The notes below the pieces were generated by a model. That model did no database searches and had not been told where the DNA came from. It worked only from the letters and a program-made list of their open reading frames with translations. Positions 1 to 9,025 of a stretch of 64,000 nt of DNA are shown in pieces (positions within the stretch are counted from its first letter, which is position 1; each line of letters starts with the position of its first letter). A program made the position numbers and the translations under genes. Source of the DNA: a virus. The stretch lies in the IMG/VR virus record IMGVR_UViG_3300008113_000020, positions 57,284 through 121,283 of that record. The stretch is one strand, 5' to 3'.

Positions 1-89
1 ACCTCCTCATCTACATTCAATGTCATTCTAGTATAGTCACCTAACGTGCTATTTCTAAAAGGAAAATCTATACCATACTTTGTAGCCAT
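1..89 (-). CDS. 25: gp25-like baseplate wedge protein, N-terminal fragment
   Basis: Only the first 29 codons lie in the window; the gene runs off the left edge. The ATG is at 89-87 and the protein begins MATKYGIDFPFRNSTLGDY. The 'G-x-x-FPF' start followed by 'GDYTRMTLNVDEE' is typical of the GPW/gp25 family of baseplate wedge proteins in contractile tails. The gene follows the terminator of the nrdA operon (127-152), and a TATTTATT late-type box at 93-100 ends 3 nt before the ATG, so it probably begins a separate late unit. There is no Shine-Dalgarno site. The family call rests on a short N-terminus and is moderate. Confidence 0.55.
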   Translation of the reverse strand, partial: MATKYGIDFPFRNSTLGDYTRMTLNVDEE

Positions 90-92
90 ATC

Positions 93-100
93 AATAAATA
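93..100 (-). promoter_or_regulatory. late-type promoter box TATTTATT, 3 nt before gp25-like start
   Basis: On the minus strand the box reads TATTTATT and ends three bases before the ATG at 89. It sits just downstream of the terminator at 127-152, the arrangement expected if a new transcript begins here. It belongs to the window-wide late box set; the promoter role is inferred. Confidence 0.45.
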
Positions 101-126
101 TAAACAATACTAAAATGGATATAAAT

Positions 127-152
127 AAAAAACCCAACCGAAGTTGGGTTTT
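127..152 (-). terminator. Rho-independent terminator of the nrdA operon
   Basis: On the minus strand an 8-bp stem AACCCAAC/GTTGGGTT closes a UUCG tetraloop (C-UUCG-G) and is followed by a run of Ts. This is a classic intrinsic terminator. It ends the long ssb-to-nrdA operon before the gp25-like gene starts. The flanking A tract may let it act weakly in the other direction as well. Confidence 0.85.
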
Positions 153-154
153 AG

Positions 155-250
155 TATTGTGACTTGATATTCGCACCCTGTATTGTCAAGTCCTGGATGC
201 TCAAGGTACGCCTTGACGACAGCTAAACTTTGAGGGCGCCACCCATTATC
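155..250 (-). ncRNA. candidate structured RNA in the nrdA 3' region
   Basis: This stretch is visibly richer in G and C than its surroundings. As minus-strand RNA it can form a perfect 6-bp hairpin (216-211 with 206-201, tetraloop) and a perfect 7-bp hairpin (192-186 with 167-161, 18-nt loop). The loop of the second holds GGGUGC (178-173), which can pair with GCGCCC at 239-234 using one G-U pair that exists only in minus-strand RNA. This would make a pseudoknot enclosing the first hairpin. The UUCG terminator follows at once. It could be a 3'UTR-derived small RNA, a riboswitch-like element or a transcript-stability element; I match it to no known family. The nrdA frame also stays open through it after the stop codon. 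Confidence 0.4.
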
Positions 251-2686
251 TTACGATCCACATCCTTCACATTCAAATGGTGAATCATCTGGCCTACTAG
301 CCATCATTACAACTTCAGGCGTTTCTTCACTTATAATAGTATTTTGAGGTGTAGCGTATGCTGTTTGTTGCTTTGGTTGTACTTCAGCAACTGGCTTTAC
401 TGTTGAGGTATCTAAACCTAATCCTTTAATTGGGTCAACAGCAGATCTTGTTCTCAAATAATACATTCCGGTTTTAAGACCTAGCTTCCAACCAAACAAA
501 TGAGCCGCGAGTACTTTTGCTTTTGTTGCGTTATCGATAAATAAATTCATTGACTGTGATTGATCGATAAAAATACTTCTATTGGCCGCCATTTGTAAAA
601 TTCTCTTTTGAGACATTTCCCAAACAGTTTTATAAACTTCTTTGATTGGTGTAGGAATTTCTGGAATATTTTGAATAGATCCATTCTCAAGAATTAGTTT
701 CTTTTTCAAATCTTCATTCCATAATCCAATATTCATTAAATCTTTAACCAAGTGTTTATTGACAACAATAAATTCTCCACCTAATGTTCTTCTTGAATAA
801 AGATTCGTTGTAAATGGTTCAAATGCTTCGTTGTTACCTAAAATTTGTGCGGTTGATGCCGTTGGCATTGGTGCAACAAGTAATGAGTTTCTAACACCAT
901 ACTTTACAACTTCTTTTCTCAAAGATTTCCAATCCCATCTTCCTGACATATCTTTATCTGTCTTACCCCACATTTCATATTGAAAAATTCCCTTTTCTAT
1001 CGGTGAACCAGAAATTGATTCATATGCCCCAACTTCTTTTGCAATATCTTTTGATGATGTTACTGCAGCAAAATAAATTGTTTCAAAAATTTCTGTTTGT
1101 AGTTTATCCGCCTCTTCACTTTCAAAAGGTAATGACAATATACAAAATACATCTGCTAATCCTTGTACACCTAAACCAACTGGTCTATGTTTAAAGTTAG
1201 ATCTTTTTGTTTCTTCTGTTGGGTAAAAATTCAAATCAATAACATTATTTAAATTCTTAACAACTTGGTAAGTGTATTCAAATAATAGCTGATGATTAAA
1301 TTCACCATCTAAAATATATTTTGGTAATGCTATTGATGCTAAGTTACAAACAGCTTGTTCAGTTGGTGAACTATATTCAATAATTTCAGTACACAAATTT
1401 GAAGATTTAATTGTACCTAAATTCTTTTGATTTGACTTATAGTTAGCAGCATCTTTGTATAACATATAAGGTGTTCCAGTTTCAATCTGTGCGGTTAATA
1501 TCGCATCCATTAGTTTTCTAGCTTTGATTGTTTTTCTGGCTAAACCCTGTTGTTCATATGATTCATACAAACGAGTAAAAGCTTTATCTTCTGGTGTATC
1601 ATACATGTCAGATAGCCCTGGTGCCTCATCTGGTGAAAATAAAGACCAATCACCGTCAGATTCAACACGTTGCATAAATAAGTCTGGTGTCCACATTGCT
1701 AAAAATAAATCTCTAGCTCTCATCTCTTCTTTTCCATGATTCTTTCTTAGATCAATAAACTCTAATACATCTGAATGCCATGGCTCAAGATAAATTGCAA
1801 ATGAACCTTTTCTTTTACCTCCTTGATTAATCCAACGAGCAACTTCATTGTAAGTTTTCATCATTGGTAGTAAACCATCTGACATTCCGCCGGTGCCTTT
1901 AATGTATGCCCCTTTAGCACGAACATCATGAACATGTAAGCCAATACCACCAGCCCATTTAGAAATTTTTGCAACATCTTTGATTGTGTCAAATAATCCA
2001 TCAATATCGTCACCTTTATTTCCAATTAAGAAACAAGATGACATTTGTGGTCTGCGTGTTCCAGCATTGAATAATGTTGGTGTCGCGTGCGTATAAAAGT
2101 GTTGTGACAAATCATCATAAATTCTTAAAGCCATCTGAACATCACCATTACAAATACCAACAGCAACCCTCATGTACATATACTGTGGTCTTTCAACGGT
2201 TCTTTCACCAATTTTTAAAAGATATGATCTTTCTAAGGTTTTGAAGCCAAAATAATCAAAATCAAAATCTCTCGTAATATTGATTGCACCATCAATAATT
2301 TCTTTATTATCCATCACGAACTCATATACATCATCTGAAATCAGTGTTGATTCCTTTCCAGTCTTTGGTTCAATAAAAGAATGTAATTCTTTAATGGCCT
2401 GAGAAAACTTCTTTGGTGTTGTCTTGTGTAAATTTGTTACAGCCAATCTCCCCGCTAATTTTGCATAATCAGGATGCGTTGTTGTCATAGATGCCGCAGT
2501 TTCTGCCGCTAGTACATCCAACTCTTTAGTTGTAATCCCATCATAAATTCCTTGCGTAACTTTTAGTGTAATAAATGTAGGATCAACATAATCCATATTA
2601 AGGTCATCACAAAGAGCACTAATTCTTTTAGTGATCTTATCATATCTCATCTCTTCTAACGTTCCGTCTCTTTTTAGTACTTTCAT
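251..2686 (-). CDS. nrdA: ribonucleoside-diphosphate reductase, large (alpha) subunit, class Ia
   Basis: This enzyme reduces ribonucleoside diphosphates to deoxyribonucleotides for phage DNA synthesis, working with the NrdB subunit encoded just upstream. The 811-residue protein begins with an ATP-cone-like regulatory domain. The redox cysteines are C218 (MSSCFLIG) and C447, and the active-site loop NLCTE has N430, C432 and E434. A conserved PMPTASTAQILGNNE segment follows near residue 605. The C-terminal tail ends in CEGCGS, the swinging cysteine pair that is re-reduced by thioredoxin or glutaredoxin. All key residues are present and the length is normal for class Ia. No intron or inserted endonuclease interrupts it, unlike in many T4-like phages. 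It is the last gene of the DNA-metabolism operon. Confidence 0.97.
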   Translation of the reverse strand: MKVLKRDGTLEEMRYDKITKRISALCDDLNMDYVDPTFITLKVTQGIYDGITTKELDVLAAETAASMTTTHPDYAKLAGRLAVTNLHKTTPKKFSQAIKELHSFIEPKTGKESTLISDDVYEFVMDNKEIIDGAINITRDFDFDYFGFKTLERSYLLKIGERTVERPQYMYMRVAVGICNGDVQMALRIYDDLSQHFYTHATPTLFNAGTRRPQMSSCFLIGNKGDDIDGLFDTIKDVAKISKWAGGIGLHVHDVRAKGAYIKGTGGMSDGLLPMMKTYNEVARWINQGGKRKGSFAIYLEPWHSDVLEFIDLRKNHGKEEMRARDLFLAMWTPDLFMQRVESDGDWSLFSPDEAPGLSDMYDTPEDKAFTRLYESYEQQGLARKTIKARKLMDAILTAQIETGTPYMLYKDAANYKSNQKNLGTIKSSNLCTEIIEYSSPTEQAVCNLASIALPKYILDGEFNHQLLFEYTYQVVKNLNNVIDLNFYPTEETKRSNFKHRPVGLGVQGLADVFCILSLPFESEEADKLQTEIFETIYFAAVTSSKDIAKEVGAYESISGSPIEKGIFQYEMWGKTDKDMSGRWDWKSLRKEVVKYGVRNSLLVAPMPTASTAQILGNNEAFEPFTTNLYSRRTLGGEFIVVNKHLVKDLMNIGLWNEDLKKKLILENGSIQNIPEIPTPIKEVYKTVWEMSQKRILQMAANRSIFIDQSQSMNLFIDNATKAKVLAAHLFGWKLGLKTGMYYLRTRSAVDPIKGLGLDTSTVKPVAEVQPKQQTAYATPQNTIISEETPEVVMMASRPDDSPFECEGCGS

Positions 2687-2701
2687 CTCAAATTATATTT
2701 T

Positions 2702-3679
2702 TTAAAATTCTAAATCACCAAATGCTGATTCTAGATCCTCCGCTTCCGCAGTTTTATTAACACCTGCTTTTTGATACTCAGCAACTCTCTTTTCAAAGAA
2801 ATTTGTTTTCCCTTGTAGAGCAATATTTTGCATAAAATCAAATGGGTTTTCTGAATTGTAAACTTTAGGAACCCCCAAAGCAACCAATAATCTATCTGTA
2901 ACAAATTCAAGATATTGAGCCATTAAATCTGAGTTCATACCAATAAGTCTAACTGGTAAGGCTTCAAGAATAAACTCTTTCTCAATTTCTAATGCGCCAC
3001 AAATAATATCTTTAATTTGCTTTTGTGATAACTTGTTTTCAATATGGTGATTAAATAAGTGACATGCAAAATCGCAATGCATACCTTCATCACGAGAAAT
3101 CAATTCATTAGAAAAGGTTAAACCCGGCATTAAACCTCTTTTCTTCAACCAGAAAATTGCGCAGAAAGATCCAGAGAAAAAGATACCCTCAACTGCTGCA
3201 AAAGCGATAAGTCTTTCGACAAATGTTCCTTTTTCAATATATCTTAGTGCCCATTCAGCTTTTCTTTTAATAGCTGGAACAGTTTCGATGGCATTAAATA
3301 ATTTATTTTGTTCTTCCTTATCTTTGATGTATGTGTCAATTAACAATGAATAAGTTTCACTATGAATATTTTCCATCATAATCTGAAAACCATAAAACAT
3401 TTTAGCTTCAGTGTATTGAACAGCATTAACAAAATTCATTGCTATGTTCTCATTAACAATACCATCAGATGCCGCAAAAAATGCTAATACATGTTTAACA
3501 AAGTGTTGTTCGTCTGCGTTTAATTTATTTTCCCAATCATAAATGTCTTGTCCTAAATCAATCTCTTCAGCAGTCCAAAAACATGCTTCTTGCTGTTTAT
3601 AAAGCTTCCATAAATCATGGTGCTCGATTGGGAAAAGGACAAAGCGTCCGGGATTGTCAACTAGAATCTTCTCGGTCAT
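2702..3679 (-). CDS. nrdB: ribonucleoside-diphosphate reductase, small (beta) subunit
   Basis: This is the 325-residue radical-generating partner of NrdA. The di-iron ligands expected of class Ia R2 proteins are visible: D41 (TAEEID), E103 and H106 (ENIHSETY), then VEG and SRDEGMH further on. Y110 in the SETYSLLI segment corresponds to the stable tyrosyl radical. The C-terminus, ending FGDLEF, resembles the flexible acidic/aromatic tail that docks onto the large subunit. The sequence looks closer to the eukaryote-like R2 branch ([16 protein letters not shown]) than to the E. coli type. The gene lies 15 nt upstream of nrdA in the same operon. The start is the ATG at 3679 and no Shine-Dalgarno site is seen. 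Confidence 0.97.
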   Translation of the reverse strand: MTEKILVDNPGRFVLFPIEHHDLWKLYKQQEACFWTAEEIDLGQDIYDWENKLNADEQHFVKHVLAFFAASDGIVNENIAMNFVNAVQYTEAKMFYGFQIMMENIHSETYSLLIDTYIKDKEEQNKLFNAIETVPAIKRKAEWALRYIEKGTFVERLIAFAAVEGIFFSGSFCAIFWLKKRGLMPGLTFSNELISRDEGMHCDFACHLFNHHIENKLSQKQIKDIICGALEIEKEFILEALPVRLIGMNSDLMAQYLEFVTDRLLVALGVPKVYNSENPFDFMQNIALQGKTNFFEKRVAEYQKAGVNKTAEAEDLESAFGDLEF

Positions 3680-3693
3680 AGTGTTTGTTTTTT

Positions 3694-5085
3694 TTACTTG
3701 TTTAATAATTCTTTTTGTGCTAAATATTCGTTGTAGATTTTGTTCTTGCGCTGCTTTGCTTCTTCTTCCTTATCGGTTTTGAAACCAAGCAAAGTATTTT
3801 GATGGTCAACATCAATTTCAAGAAACTCATTATTGAATTTGCAGTTATTGAATACAACACCATCTTTACCGATTCTGGATTTCAATAATGTTAATGTTGC
3901 AAGATTCATTTCTTTTTGTTCAATTGTTTTACCAATAGACAATACAACGTGTCCAATTTGGGCTTTTTTAATAGATCCACCCATTTGATCTGTGGTTACT
4001 ACTTCACTCTTAATAGATTCTCTATTACCTTGGGTAGCAGTCCATATTGCGATATCAAATTCAGATGTCATAGCTTCTAATTGTCTCATAATTGCACCAT
4101 CTCCCTTCCACTCTTCATTATAATTTGTCTTCTCAGGGGTGATACAATCAACATAGTCCAAAGTTAGTAAATCTACTCTAAAACCATCAGCTTGCATCTT
4201 TCTTAATTTTGATTTAATTTCAGAAATTGTAACAGAATCACTAGGTAACTTCAGTAATCTAAGCTCGCCAGTTGATATACTTTTTCTTTCTGTTACAATT
4301 TTCTCAACCTCTTCAGCATGTAATGGTTGTTCTTTTGGAGAAATACCGGTCCAAATGGTAAAATGTTTTCGTTTAATGTTATTAACGTTATCTTCAAAGA
4401 AAACTTGAACAACATTGTAACCCTGATTAAAGGCCTCGTTAGAGAATTTAGTCAATAAAGTTGTTTTACCTGTTCCGGTTGGGGCTAAGACTACCCCAAG
4501 TTCGCCTCTTCCCAAACCACCATCCAATAGGTTGTCAATACCCACAACGCCTGTTGGTATTGGTCTTCTATTATCAGCTTGTAAAGCTAAGCTAATACTA
4601 TCAAAGATGTCTACTACATCATTATCACTAACACCAACTTGTAGAGCGTCTTGAATTAGTTTCTCAATTTTGTGGTACTCTTCAAATTCACCCTTAGCTG
4701 TTATCTCCTCTATTTTCTTGATGGTTTTCTTAAGAACTTGCTGCTTACAGAAGTTCATAGCTTTGTCCTTAATTAAAGGAATTCCACCCTGATCAATAAC
4801 GTGGTCTTGTATATTCTTAATGGTATCAATAAAAGCAGTCCTGGCTGTGTCTGAAACGCTTTCTGATAATATTTTTTGTTCTAATGCGGTATATGAAGGT
4901 AGTGTTTCGTATTTTTCATAACACTCCTTAATATTTTGCATAATGAACTTAAACCCATTATTGTCAAAATAGTTTTGATCTATGACCTCAACAATAGTTT
5001 CACCGAATTTTCGGTCTTCTATAATAGTTTTTAATAGTGATATTTGATACGTTTGCCCTAAATGGCCAAAATTTTTCTCGGTCAT
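3694..5085 (-). CDS. 41: replicative DNA helicase, DnaB/gp41-like
   Basis: This is a hexameric helicase that unwinds the phage replication fork and works with a primase. The 463-residue protein has an N-terminal helical domain of about 150 residues like that of T4 gp41/DnaB. The RecA-type ATPase core has Walker [10 protein letters not shown] at 201-209 and a Walker B strand [10 protein letters not shown] near 304-313. The sensor-like segment with ATQGNRES follows. The length matches T4 gp41 (475 aa). No separate primase was found in this window. The gene lies between the unknown 147-aa protein and nrdB, all co-directional with short gaps. Confidence 0.92.
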   Translation of the reverse strand: MTEKNFGHLGQTYQISLLKTIIEDRKFGETIVEVIDQNYFDNNGFKFIMQNIKECYEKYETLPSYTALEQKILSESVSDTARTAFIDTIKNIQDHVIDQGGIPLIKDKAMNFCKQQVLKKTIKKIEEITAKGEFEEYHKIEKLIQDALQVGVSDNDVVDIFDSISLALQADNRRPIPTGVVGIDNLLDGGLGRGELGVVLAPTGTGKTTLLTKFSNEAFNQGYNVVQVFFEDNVNNIKRKHFTIWTGISPKEQPLHAEEVEKIVTERKSISTGELRLLKLPSDSVTISEIKSKLRKMQADGFRVDLLTLDYVDCITPEKTNYNEEWKGDGAIMRQLEAMTSEFDIAIWTATQGNRESIKSEVVTTDQMGGSIKKAQIGHVVLSIGKTIEQKEMNLATLTLLKSRIGKDGVVFNNCKFNNEFLEIDVDHQNTLLGFKTDKEEEAKQRKNKIYNEYLAQKELLNK

Positions 5086-5114
5086 AAAATATATAAGTTA
5101 TAAAATAAAATAAA

Positions 5115-5558
5115 TTAAAGTTCGTACTGAAGATATGTCGTCTCTGGATCGCTTACTGACAAAACTTCAGTTAAATCTGCCAAAATTCTTCTTAATTTTG
5201 GTCGAATGTCTACCGCGTATCTAACCTTTGGGTGGTAATAGTGCGCAGCAAATATTCTTGAAATAAATACATCGTCACCTTGCTTAATTTGCAGTAAAAA
5301 ATACTGTTCTTCCATCTCTTTAGGATCTTCCACAACTTCATTATTCATAAAAAATCCTTGATTTTCGATTAAGTATTCGGAACTTTTTATTTTCAAATCT
5401 TCCGAAATTTCTTCACAAATATTTTTTACTTCATAATGCAGATTCATAGACTTCCTGGTATAAGGATTATAGTCTTTAACGTTAAAAAATCGCTGGCAGA
5501 TGATATTGCCGTCTAGTGTAAGTAAAAATTCAAACTTGTTTTGTTCTTGAATGTTCAT
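5115..5558 (-). CDS. conserved-looking hypothetical protein between FEN nuclease and helicase genes
   Basis: I do not recognise this 147-residue protein. It begins MNIQEQNKFEFLLTLDG, has no transmembrane segment or signal peptide, is mixed alpha/beta in character and ends ETTYLQYEL. The central part (residues 84-115) holds hydrophobic strands, such as YFLLQIKQGDDVFISRIF. It is placed tightly between the exonuclease and replicative helicase genes, so a replication role such as loader or accessory factor is possible, but nothing in the sequence proves it. The start ATG at 5558 lies 12 nt after the stop of the preceding gene, which suggests co-transcription. Confidence 0.75.
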   Translation of the reverse strand: MNIQEQNKFEFLLTLDGNIICQRFFNVKDYNPYTRKSMNLHYEVKNICEEISEDLKIKSSEYLIENQGFFMNNEVVEDPKEMEEQYFLLQIKQGDDVFISRIFAAHYYHPKVRYAVDIRPKLRRILADLTEVLSVSDPETTYLQYEL

Positions 5559-5570
5559 AAGTCTTAGTTT

Positions 5571-6590
5571 TTATTTAATTTTAAATTTAATTGTATGTTT
5601 ATTTTTTTCTTTAGTAGTTAGTCTTAGAAAAGGATTTAGGAATTTTATCCATGCATCATCACTCTTTGGTAAAACAGTGAAAATACCGTCCTCCATCATC
5701 ATTTTCATAGTATTTTTATAAGAACGCCCTTCGGTATCAAGATTTTCTTTTATTAAAGAATTAACACCATTTTTGGCTTCTTCGGTTAAAATTGGCTCAT
5801 CCAAGCAAACCATTTTATTATTTATATCAAAAAATTCATCACCGAAAACACCGAGCTTAGTAACACCAGTTAAAAAGTTCTGTACCAATTTATTTTCCTT
5901 GTCTTCCGAAAATAAAAGATTACCTCTCTCTCTTGCTTCACTTAAAGTAATTTGCTTTTCTTTTATATCGGGGAAAAGTGAGATTAATCTTTTAATACCC
6001 ATATTTTTAATACCGAAGATGTTATCAGAAGGATCACCACATAAAATTTTAACCAGTTTGACATTTTCAATCAAGATAGTTTCATGATCATAATCAATTA
6101 TGTCATTCTTCTTATATACTTTTCTGTGTGATGGGTTATAGAGCGTTACATTCTCATTTACGAGCTGTGCTAAGTCCCTATCAGATGAGTAGATTATCTT
6201 TTTCTCTTTAGGAGAATTTTGTGTGTAGTAGGCGATGCAATCATCAGATTCACAATACTCGAATTCACCTTGCCTAACATAAAGTTCTTCCAAGTATTGT
6301 TTAATCCTAGATCTTTGCCTTTGGTATGAGAAAACTTCCTCTTCAGTCCTTGTTCTGGACTTTCTGTTCTCTTTGTAATGATGATATATTTTCTTTCTAG
6401 ATATATGACCATCTTTACCATCCCAGAATACGCAGATTTTATCAAGTTGATAATTTTCAAACGATCTTCTGAGTGTGTCGATAAAGTGAAATAATCCACC
6501 TATATGCTGACCTTTATAAAAATGGTTTTTTAAACCGTAGAAACCAATGGTTAATAGATTATCTCCATCAACCAACAATGTATTAGACAT
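5571..6590 (-). CDS. rnh: 5'-3' exonuclease of the FEN/T4 RNase H family
   Basis: This structure-specific nuclease probably removes RNA primers and 5' flaps during lagging-strand synthesis, as T4 RNase H does. The 339-residue protein has the metal-binding acidic residues in the family order: D8 and D10 (VDGDN), D57 (VFWDGKDG), E114/D116/D117 (CESDD), D137 and D139 (SSDRD), and D186/D189 (CGDPSDN). The last group belongs to the helix-three-turn-helix DNA-binding region, which continues with GIKNMGIKR. Length and motif order match phage FEN proteins. It lies between uvsX and the 147-aa gene in the DNA-metabolism operon. Confidence 0.9.
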   Translation of the reverse strand: MSNTLLVDGDNLLTIGFYGLKNHFYKGQHIGGLFHFIDTLRRSFENYQLDKICVFWDGKDGHISRKKIYHHYKENRKSRTRTEEEVFSYQRQRSRIKQYLEELYVRQGEFEYCESDDCIAYYTQNSPKEKKIIYSSDRDLAQLVNENVTLYNPSHRKVYKKNDIIDYDHETILIENVKLVKILCGDPSDNIFGIKNMGIKRLISLFPDIKEKQITLSEARERGNLLFSEDKENKLVQNFLTGVTKLGVFGDEFFDINNKMVCLDEPILTEEAKNGVNSLIKENLDTEGRSYKNTMKMMMEDGIFTVLPKSDDAWIKFLNPFLRLTTKEKNKHTIKFKIK

Positions 6591-6617
6591 TTAGTCTAGT
6601 CTTTAATAGTTAAACAA

Positions 6618-7649
6618 TCAATCTTCGTTCTCTTCTTCTGGTATCGGCTCAAACTTTAGTTCTTCAAGATTATCGACTTTTTCATCGAATAATGAGCTAA
6701 TATAGTCTAAGTTATCCTTTACATAATCCTCTCTAGATTTTTTCTCTTCTGCAGCTTCTTTTGCTCTCATAAATCCATGAGGTGTAACCATAATTTTACC
6801 ATCACCAAACTGAATACCGTTTACGTGGTTTTTCATAACTGTAATTTTACTTCTTGTTGCAACAGTTACAGTTCGCTTATTCTTAGTGATTGAAATTTTT
6901 GTTGTACCAGCATTTTTCTCGTTACCAAATCTGAATACTAATGTTGAATTCAACCAAATAGATTCACCACCCTTAGCTTTGATTTTAGGTTGACCAAATG
7001 GATTATCAGGAAGTTCAACCCAAGGTTGGTTAACGATAATCAAAGTGTTTGTATGAGCCTTATCTGCTCTTCTAGAGCCAGATATTCTTTGGTTGATACC
7101 CATACCAATCTTATCAGATAAAACAGACGCATTATGTTGCTTTCCGCCTTTACCTTCCCATGTCATCTTACATGGTACAGAACCAACAGAATCCCATAGG
7201 AATAACAAGTCATATGGTAATTCACCTTTTTCTTGTAAATCAAGCATCTCATTAATAAAATCTGTGATTTGCTCAATATATTCAAAATCGTTTCTAAAAA
7301 TGAAATCACCAGAATATGTTACTTCTCCAGTTCCTTGATCAACATCTTTTGTTACAGGAATACCCATAATTGAAGCATGATCAAAATCAAACTTTTGTTC
7401 AGTGATTATAAAAATTGGTAACATACCTTTTTTAATACCATCTGCAGCTGCTCCAAGTAGTGCTGTGGTTTTACCTGTATCTGAGTGACCTAAAAACATA
7501 TTAATATGACCTAATGCTGGCCCAGGTAAACCAGTTGCATCCAAAAATGCATCACCAAGGTCCAAAAAACGATCTGGTTTATATGTTGTTTTGCTTGAAT
7601 ATTTCGAAGCAAGTTGTGAAATCGAGAAGTTTTGTTTTTTTATAGCCAT
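6618..7649 (-). CDS. uvsX: UvsX/RecA-like recombination ATPase
   Basis: This protein forms filaments on single-stranded DNA and drives strand exchange, which in T4-like phages also starts recombination-dependent replication. It has 343 residues. Walker A is GHSDTGKT at 54-61, followed by the helix TALLGAAADG. A Walker B-like strand appears as YDLLFLWDSVGS, and a RecA-loop-like segment with NQPWVELPDNPFGQPKIKAKGG follows. The C-terminus is acidic (EPIPEEENED), as in many RecA-like proteins. It lies directly after the ssb gene, as expected for partners that compete for single-stranded DNA. Confidence 0.9.
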   Translation of the reverse strand: MAIKKQNFSISQLASKYSSKTTYKPDRFLDLGDAFLDATGLPGPALGHINMFLGHSDTGKTTALLGAAADGIKKGMLPIFIITEQKFDFDHASIMGIPVTKDVDQGTGEVTYSGDFIFRNDFEYIEQITDFINEMLDLQEKGELPYDLLFLWDSVGSVPCKMTWEGKGGKQHNASVLSDKIGMGINQRISGSRRADKAHTNTLIIVNQPWVELPDNPFGQPKIKAKGGESIWLNSTLVFRFGNEKNAGTTKISITKNKRTVTVATRSKITVMKNHVNGIQFGDGKIMVTPHGFMRAKEAAEEKKSREDYVKDNLDYISSLFDEKVDNLEELKFEPIPEEENED

Positions 7650-7700
7650 AATAATAATTTTTTAAAAATGGGCCATTGACGTTATCTCCGGCCCGTTGGG

Positions 7701-8549
7701 TTAGAATGGCAGATTTTCATCTGCATCTTCATCTTCTTGTGGATCTTCAATTGGTGTAGAAACTGTTTGTTTTTTACCAACAATAACATCTTCTCCACTA
7801 GCACCTGAAACCCATTTTTTACCTTCTGAGTCCCAAGTAGGTGTTTCACCTTTTGCTACCATTTCCAAATATTCTTCTGGTTTTTTAGAATAAACATCAG
7901 ACCAACTTAATTCATCGTTAACCCAACCTTTTGCCACTGTTTCATCTGAGTGAAGTGGTGATGGGTCTTCCGGAATGATAGAGTTAATTGTTGTGTATTC
8001 TTTACCATTACCAGATTTTGTTAATGTTAAGAATAACGTTAAGTCTCTACCTGTTTGTAGATCTGTAATATCTCCCTTCTTTTGGAATAATGGGAAAATC
8101 TTATCTAGAATACCGTCTTGTTTTGAATTGTGTTTAAATCTCCAAAACTTTGGTCCGTCTTGCTCATTATCGCGATCGATAACTTTTACAATATAGAACT
8201 TCTTAGAACGATATTGACGAGCGTATTCTTTATCTGATTCTACACCTGTATTCATTAAACTTTGATACACCTCATTTAATGGAGAGCGCTTACCATCTTG
8301 CTTTGGATCGTATAATTTAACCCACTTTCCATCCACTTGGATTTCATGGAAATAAGCCTCTTTAAATGGTGATGTTCCATCTGCTGTAGGTAGAATTCTG
8401 ATTCTGCGTTCTTCCCCTTTAGAGCCTTTAGGTAATACTGTTGTAAAATACCTTTTAAGTCTCTCTTCGCTAGATACTCTGTTGTTGTTTCCGCTTGCGG
8501 ATTGCTTGCTTTTTTCGTACTGTGCTAGTACTGCATCTACTGTACTCAT
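7701..8549 (-). CDS. 32: single-stranded DNA-binding protein, gp32-like
   Basis: This protein coats single-stranded DNA at the replication fork. It has 282 residues with a basic N-terminal region, a central OB-like core rich in aromatic and basic residues (for example GPKFWRFKHNS) and a short acidic tail, PQEDEDADENLPF. Such acidic tails recruit replication partners in gp32 and SSB proteins. I do not see the clear Cys/His zinc ligands of T4 gp32. The gene is first in the long operon that ends with nrdA. The leader holds no Shine-Dalgarno site and no TATTTATA late box, which fits earlier expression. Confidence 0.8.
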   Translation of the reverse strand: MSTVDAVLAQYEKSKQSASGNNNRVSSEERLKRYFTTVLPKGSKGEERRIRILPTADGTSPFKEAYFHEIQVDGKWVKLYDPKQDGKRSPLNEVYQSLMNTGVESDKEYARQYRSKKFYIVKVIDRDNEQDGPKFWRFKHNSKQDGILDKIFPLFQKKGDITDLQTGRDLTLFLTLTKSGNGKEYTTINSIIPEDPSPLHSDETVAKGWVNDELSWSDVYSKKPEEYLEMVAKGETPTWDSEGKKWVSGASGEDVIVGKKQTVSTPIEDPQEDEDADENLPF

Positions 8550-8587
8550 ATTATTTGTTTTTAAATTGACAATAGTAAAATATAAAC

Positions 8588-8614
8588 AAAAAAACCCAGA
8601 TTACAAAATCTGGG
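8588..8614 (-). terminator. Rho-independent terminator after the 126-aa gene
   Basis: On the minus strand an 8-bp perfect stem CCCAGATT/AATCTGGG with a 4-nt loop is followed by seven Ts. It closes the short unit that begins at the late box 9865-9872 and separates it from the ssb operon. Confidence 0.85.
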
Positions 8615-8644
8615 CTAAAAATATTTTAAAAAATATATAAAAAA

Positions 8645-9025
8645 TTATTCTAGGGTAAGTAAATATGCTAATTTGTTCAACGAACCCAACATTTCGTCTC
8701 TAAGGTTTAAAAGATCGGTATCTCTTTCTTGTGATAATTCACCACTAAAACCTATAAGTCTATTTTTTGCGGTTTGTAAAAATTCCACAATATTAAGTTC
8801 GGATAGGTTATTCATTTGGATGGTATTTGTAGAATTATCTAAAGCAAATCTACCATGTTTACCCATACAAATTTCAACATATTCGTCAATAAGACCGTCT
8901 AAAGTCTCATAAATTTCACCAAAAGCTTTATGTCTAGCATAACCTTTAGTTTGCCAGTGTAATATTTTAAACTGATTCTGTAGTCCTAAAAAGAAATTTA
9001 CATTAGAACTTAGGTTGTTGTTCAT
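8645..9025 (-). CDS. small helical protein, DUF5856/ferritin-like fold candidate
   Basis: The 126-residue protein looks all-helical. Its start resembles the first helix of Dps/ferritin-type proteins: 'FLGLQNQFKILHWQTKGYARHKAFGEIYETL' has a helix with HW, then a conserved H and an E one turn later, and 'DGLIDEYVE' follows. Phage proteins of this kind are known as DUF5856; the role is not known to me. Metal binding is possible but unproven, because only some ferroxidase-type ligands can be seen. The ATG lies inside the 3' end of the upstream 213-aa gene (23-nt overlap), so translation is probably coupled. A terminator follows. Confidence 0.7.
   Translation of the reverse strand: MNNNLSSNVNFFLGLQNQFKILHWQTKGYARHKAFGEIYETLDGLIDEYVEICMGKHGRFALDNSTNTIQMNNLSELNIVEFLQTAKNRLIGFSGELSQERDTDLLNLRDEMLGSLNKLAYLLTLE

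Noticed and set aside
155-250. tRNA-like gene
   Set aside because: A weak end pairing and a TGCGAAT loop-like sequence caught the eye, but no T-arm stem, anticodon arm or acceptor of proper length forms.
6194-6499. 101-aa minus-strand ORF inside the FEN nuclease gene
   Set aside because: Out-of-frame shadow of a gene with clear catalytic motifs.
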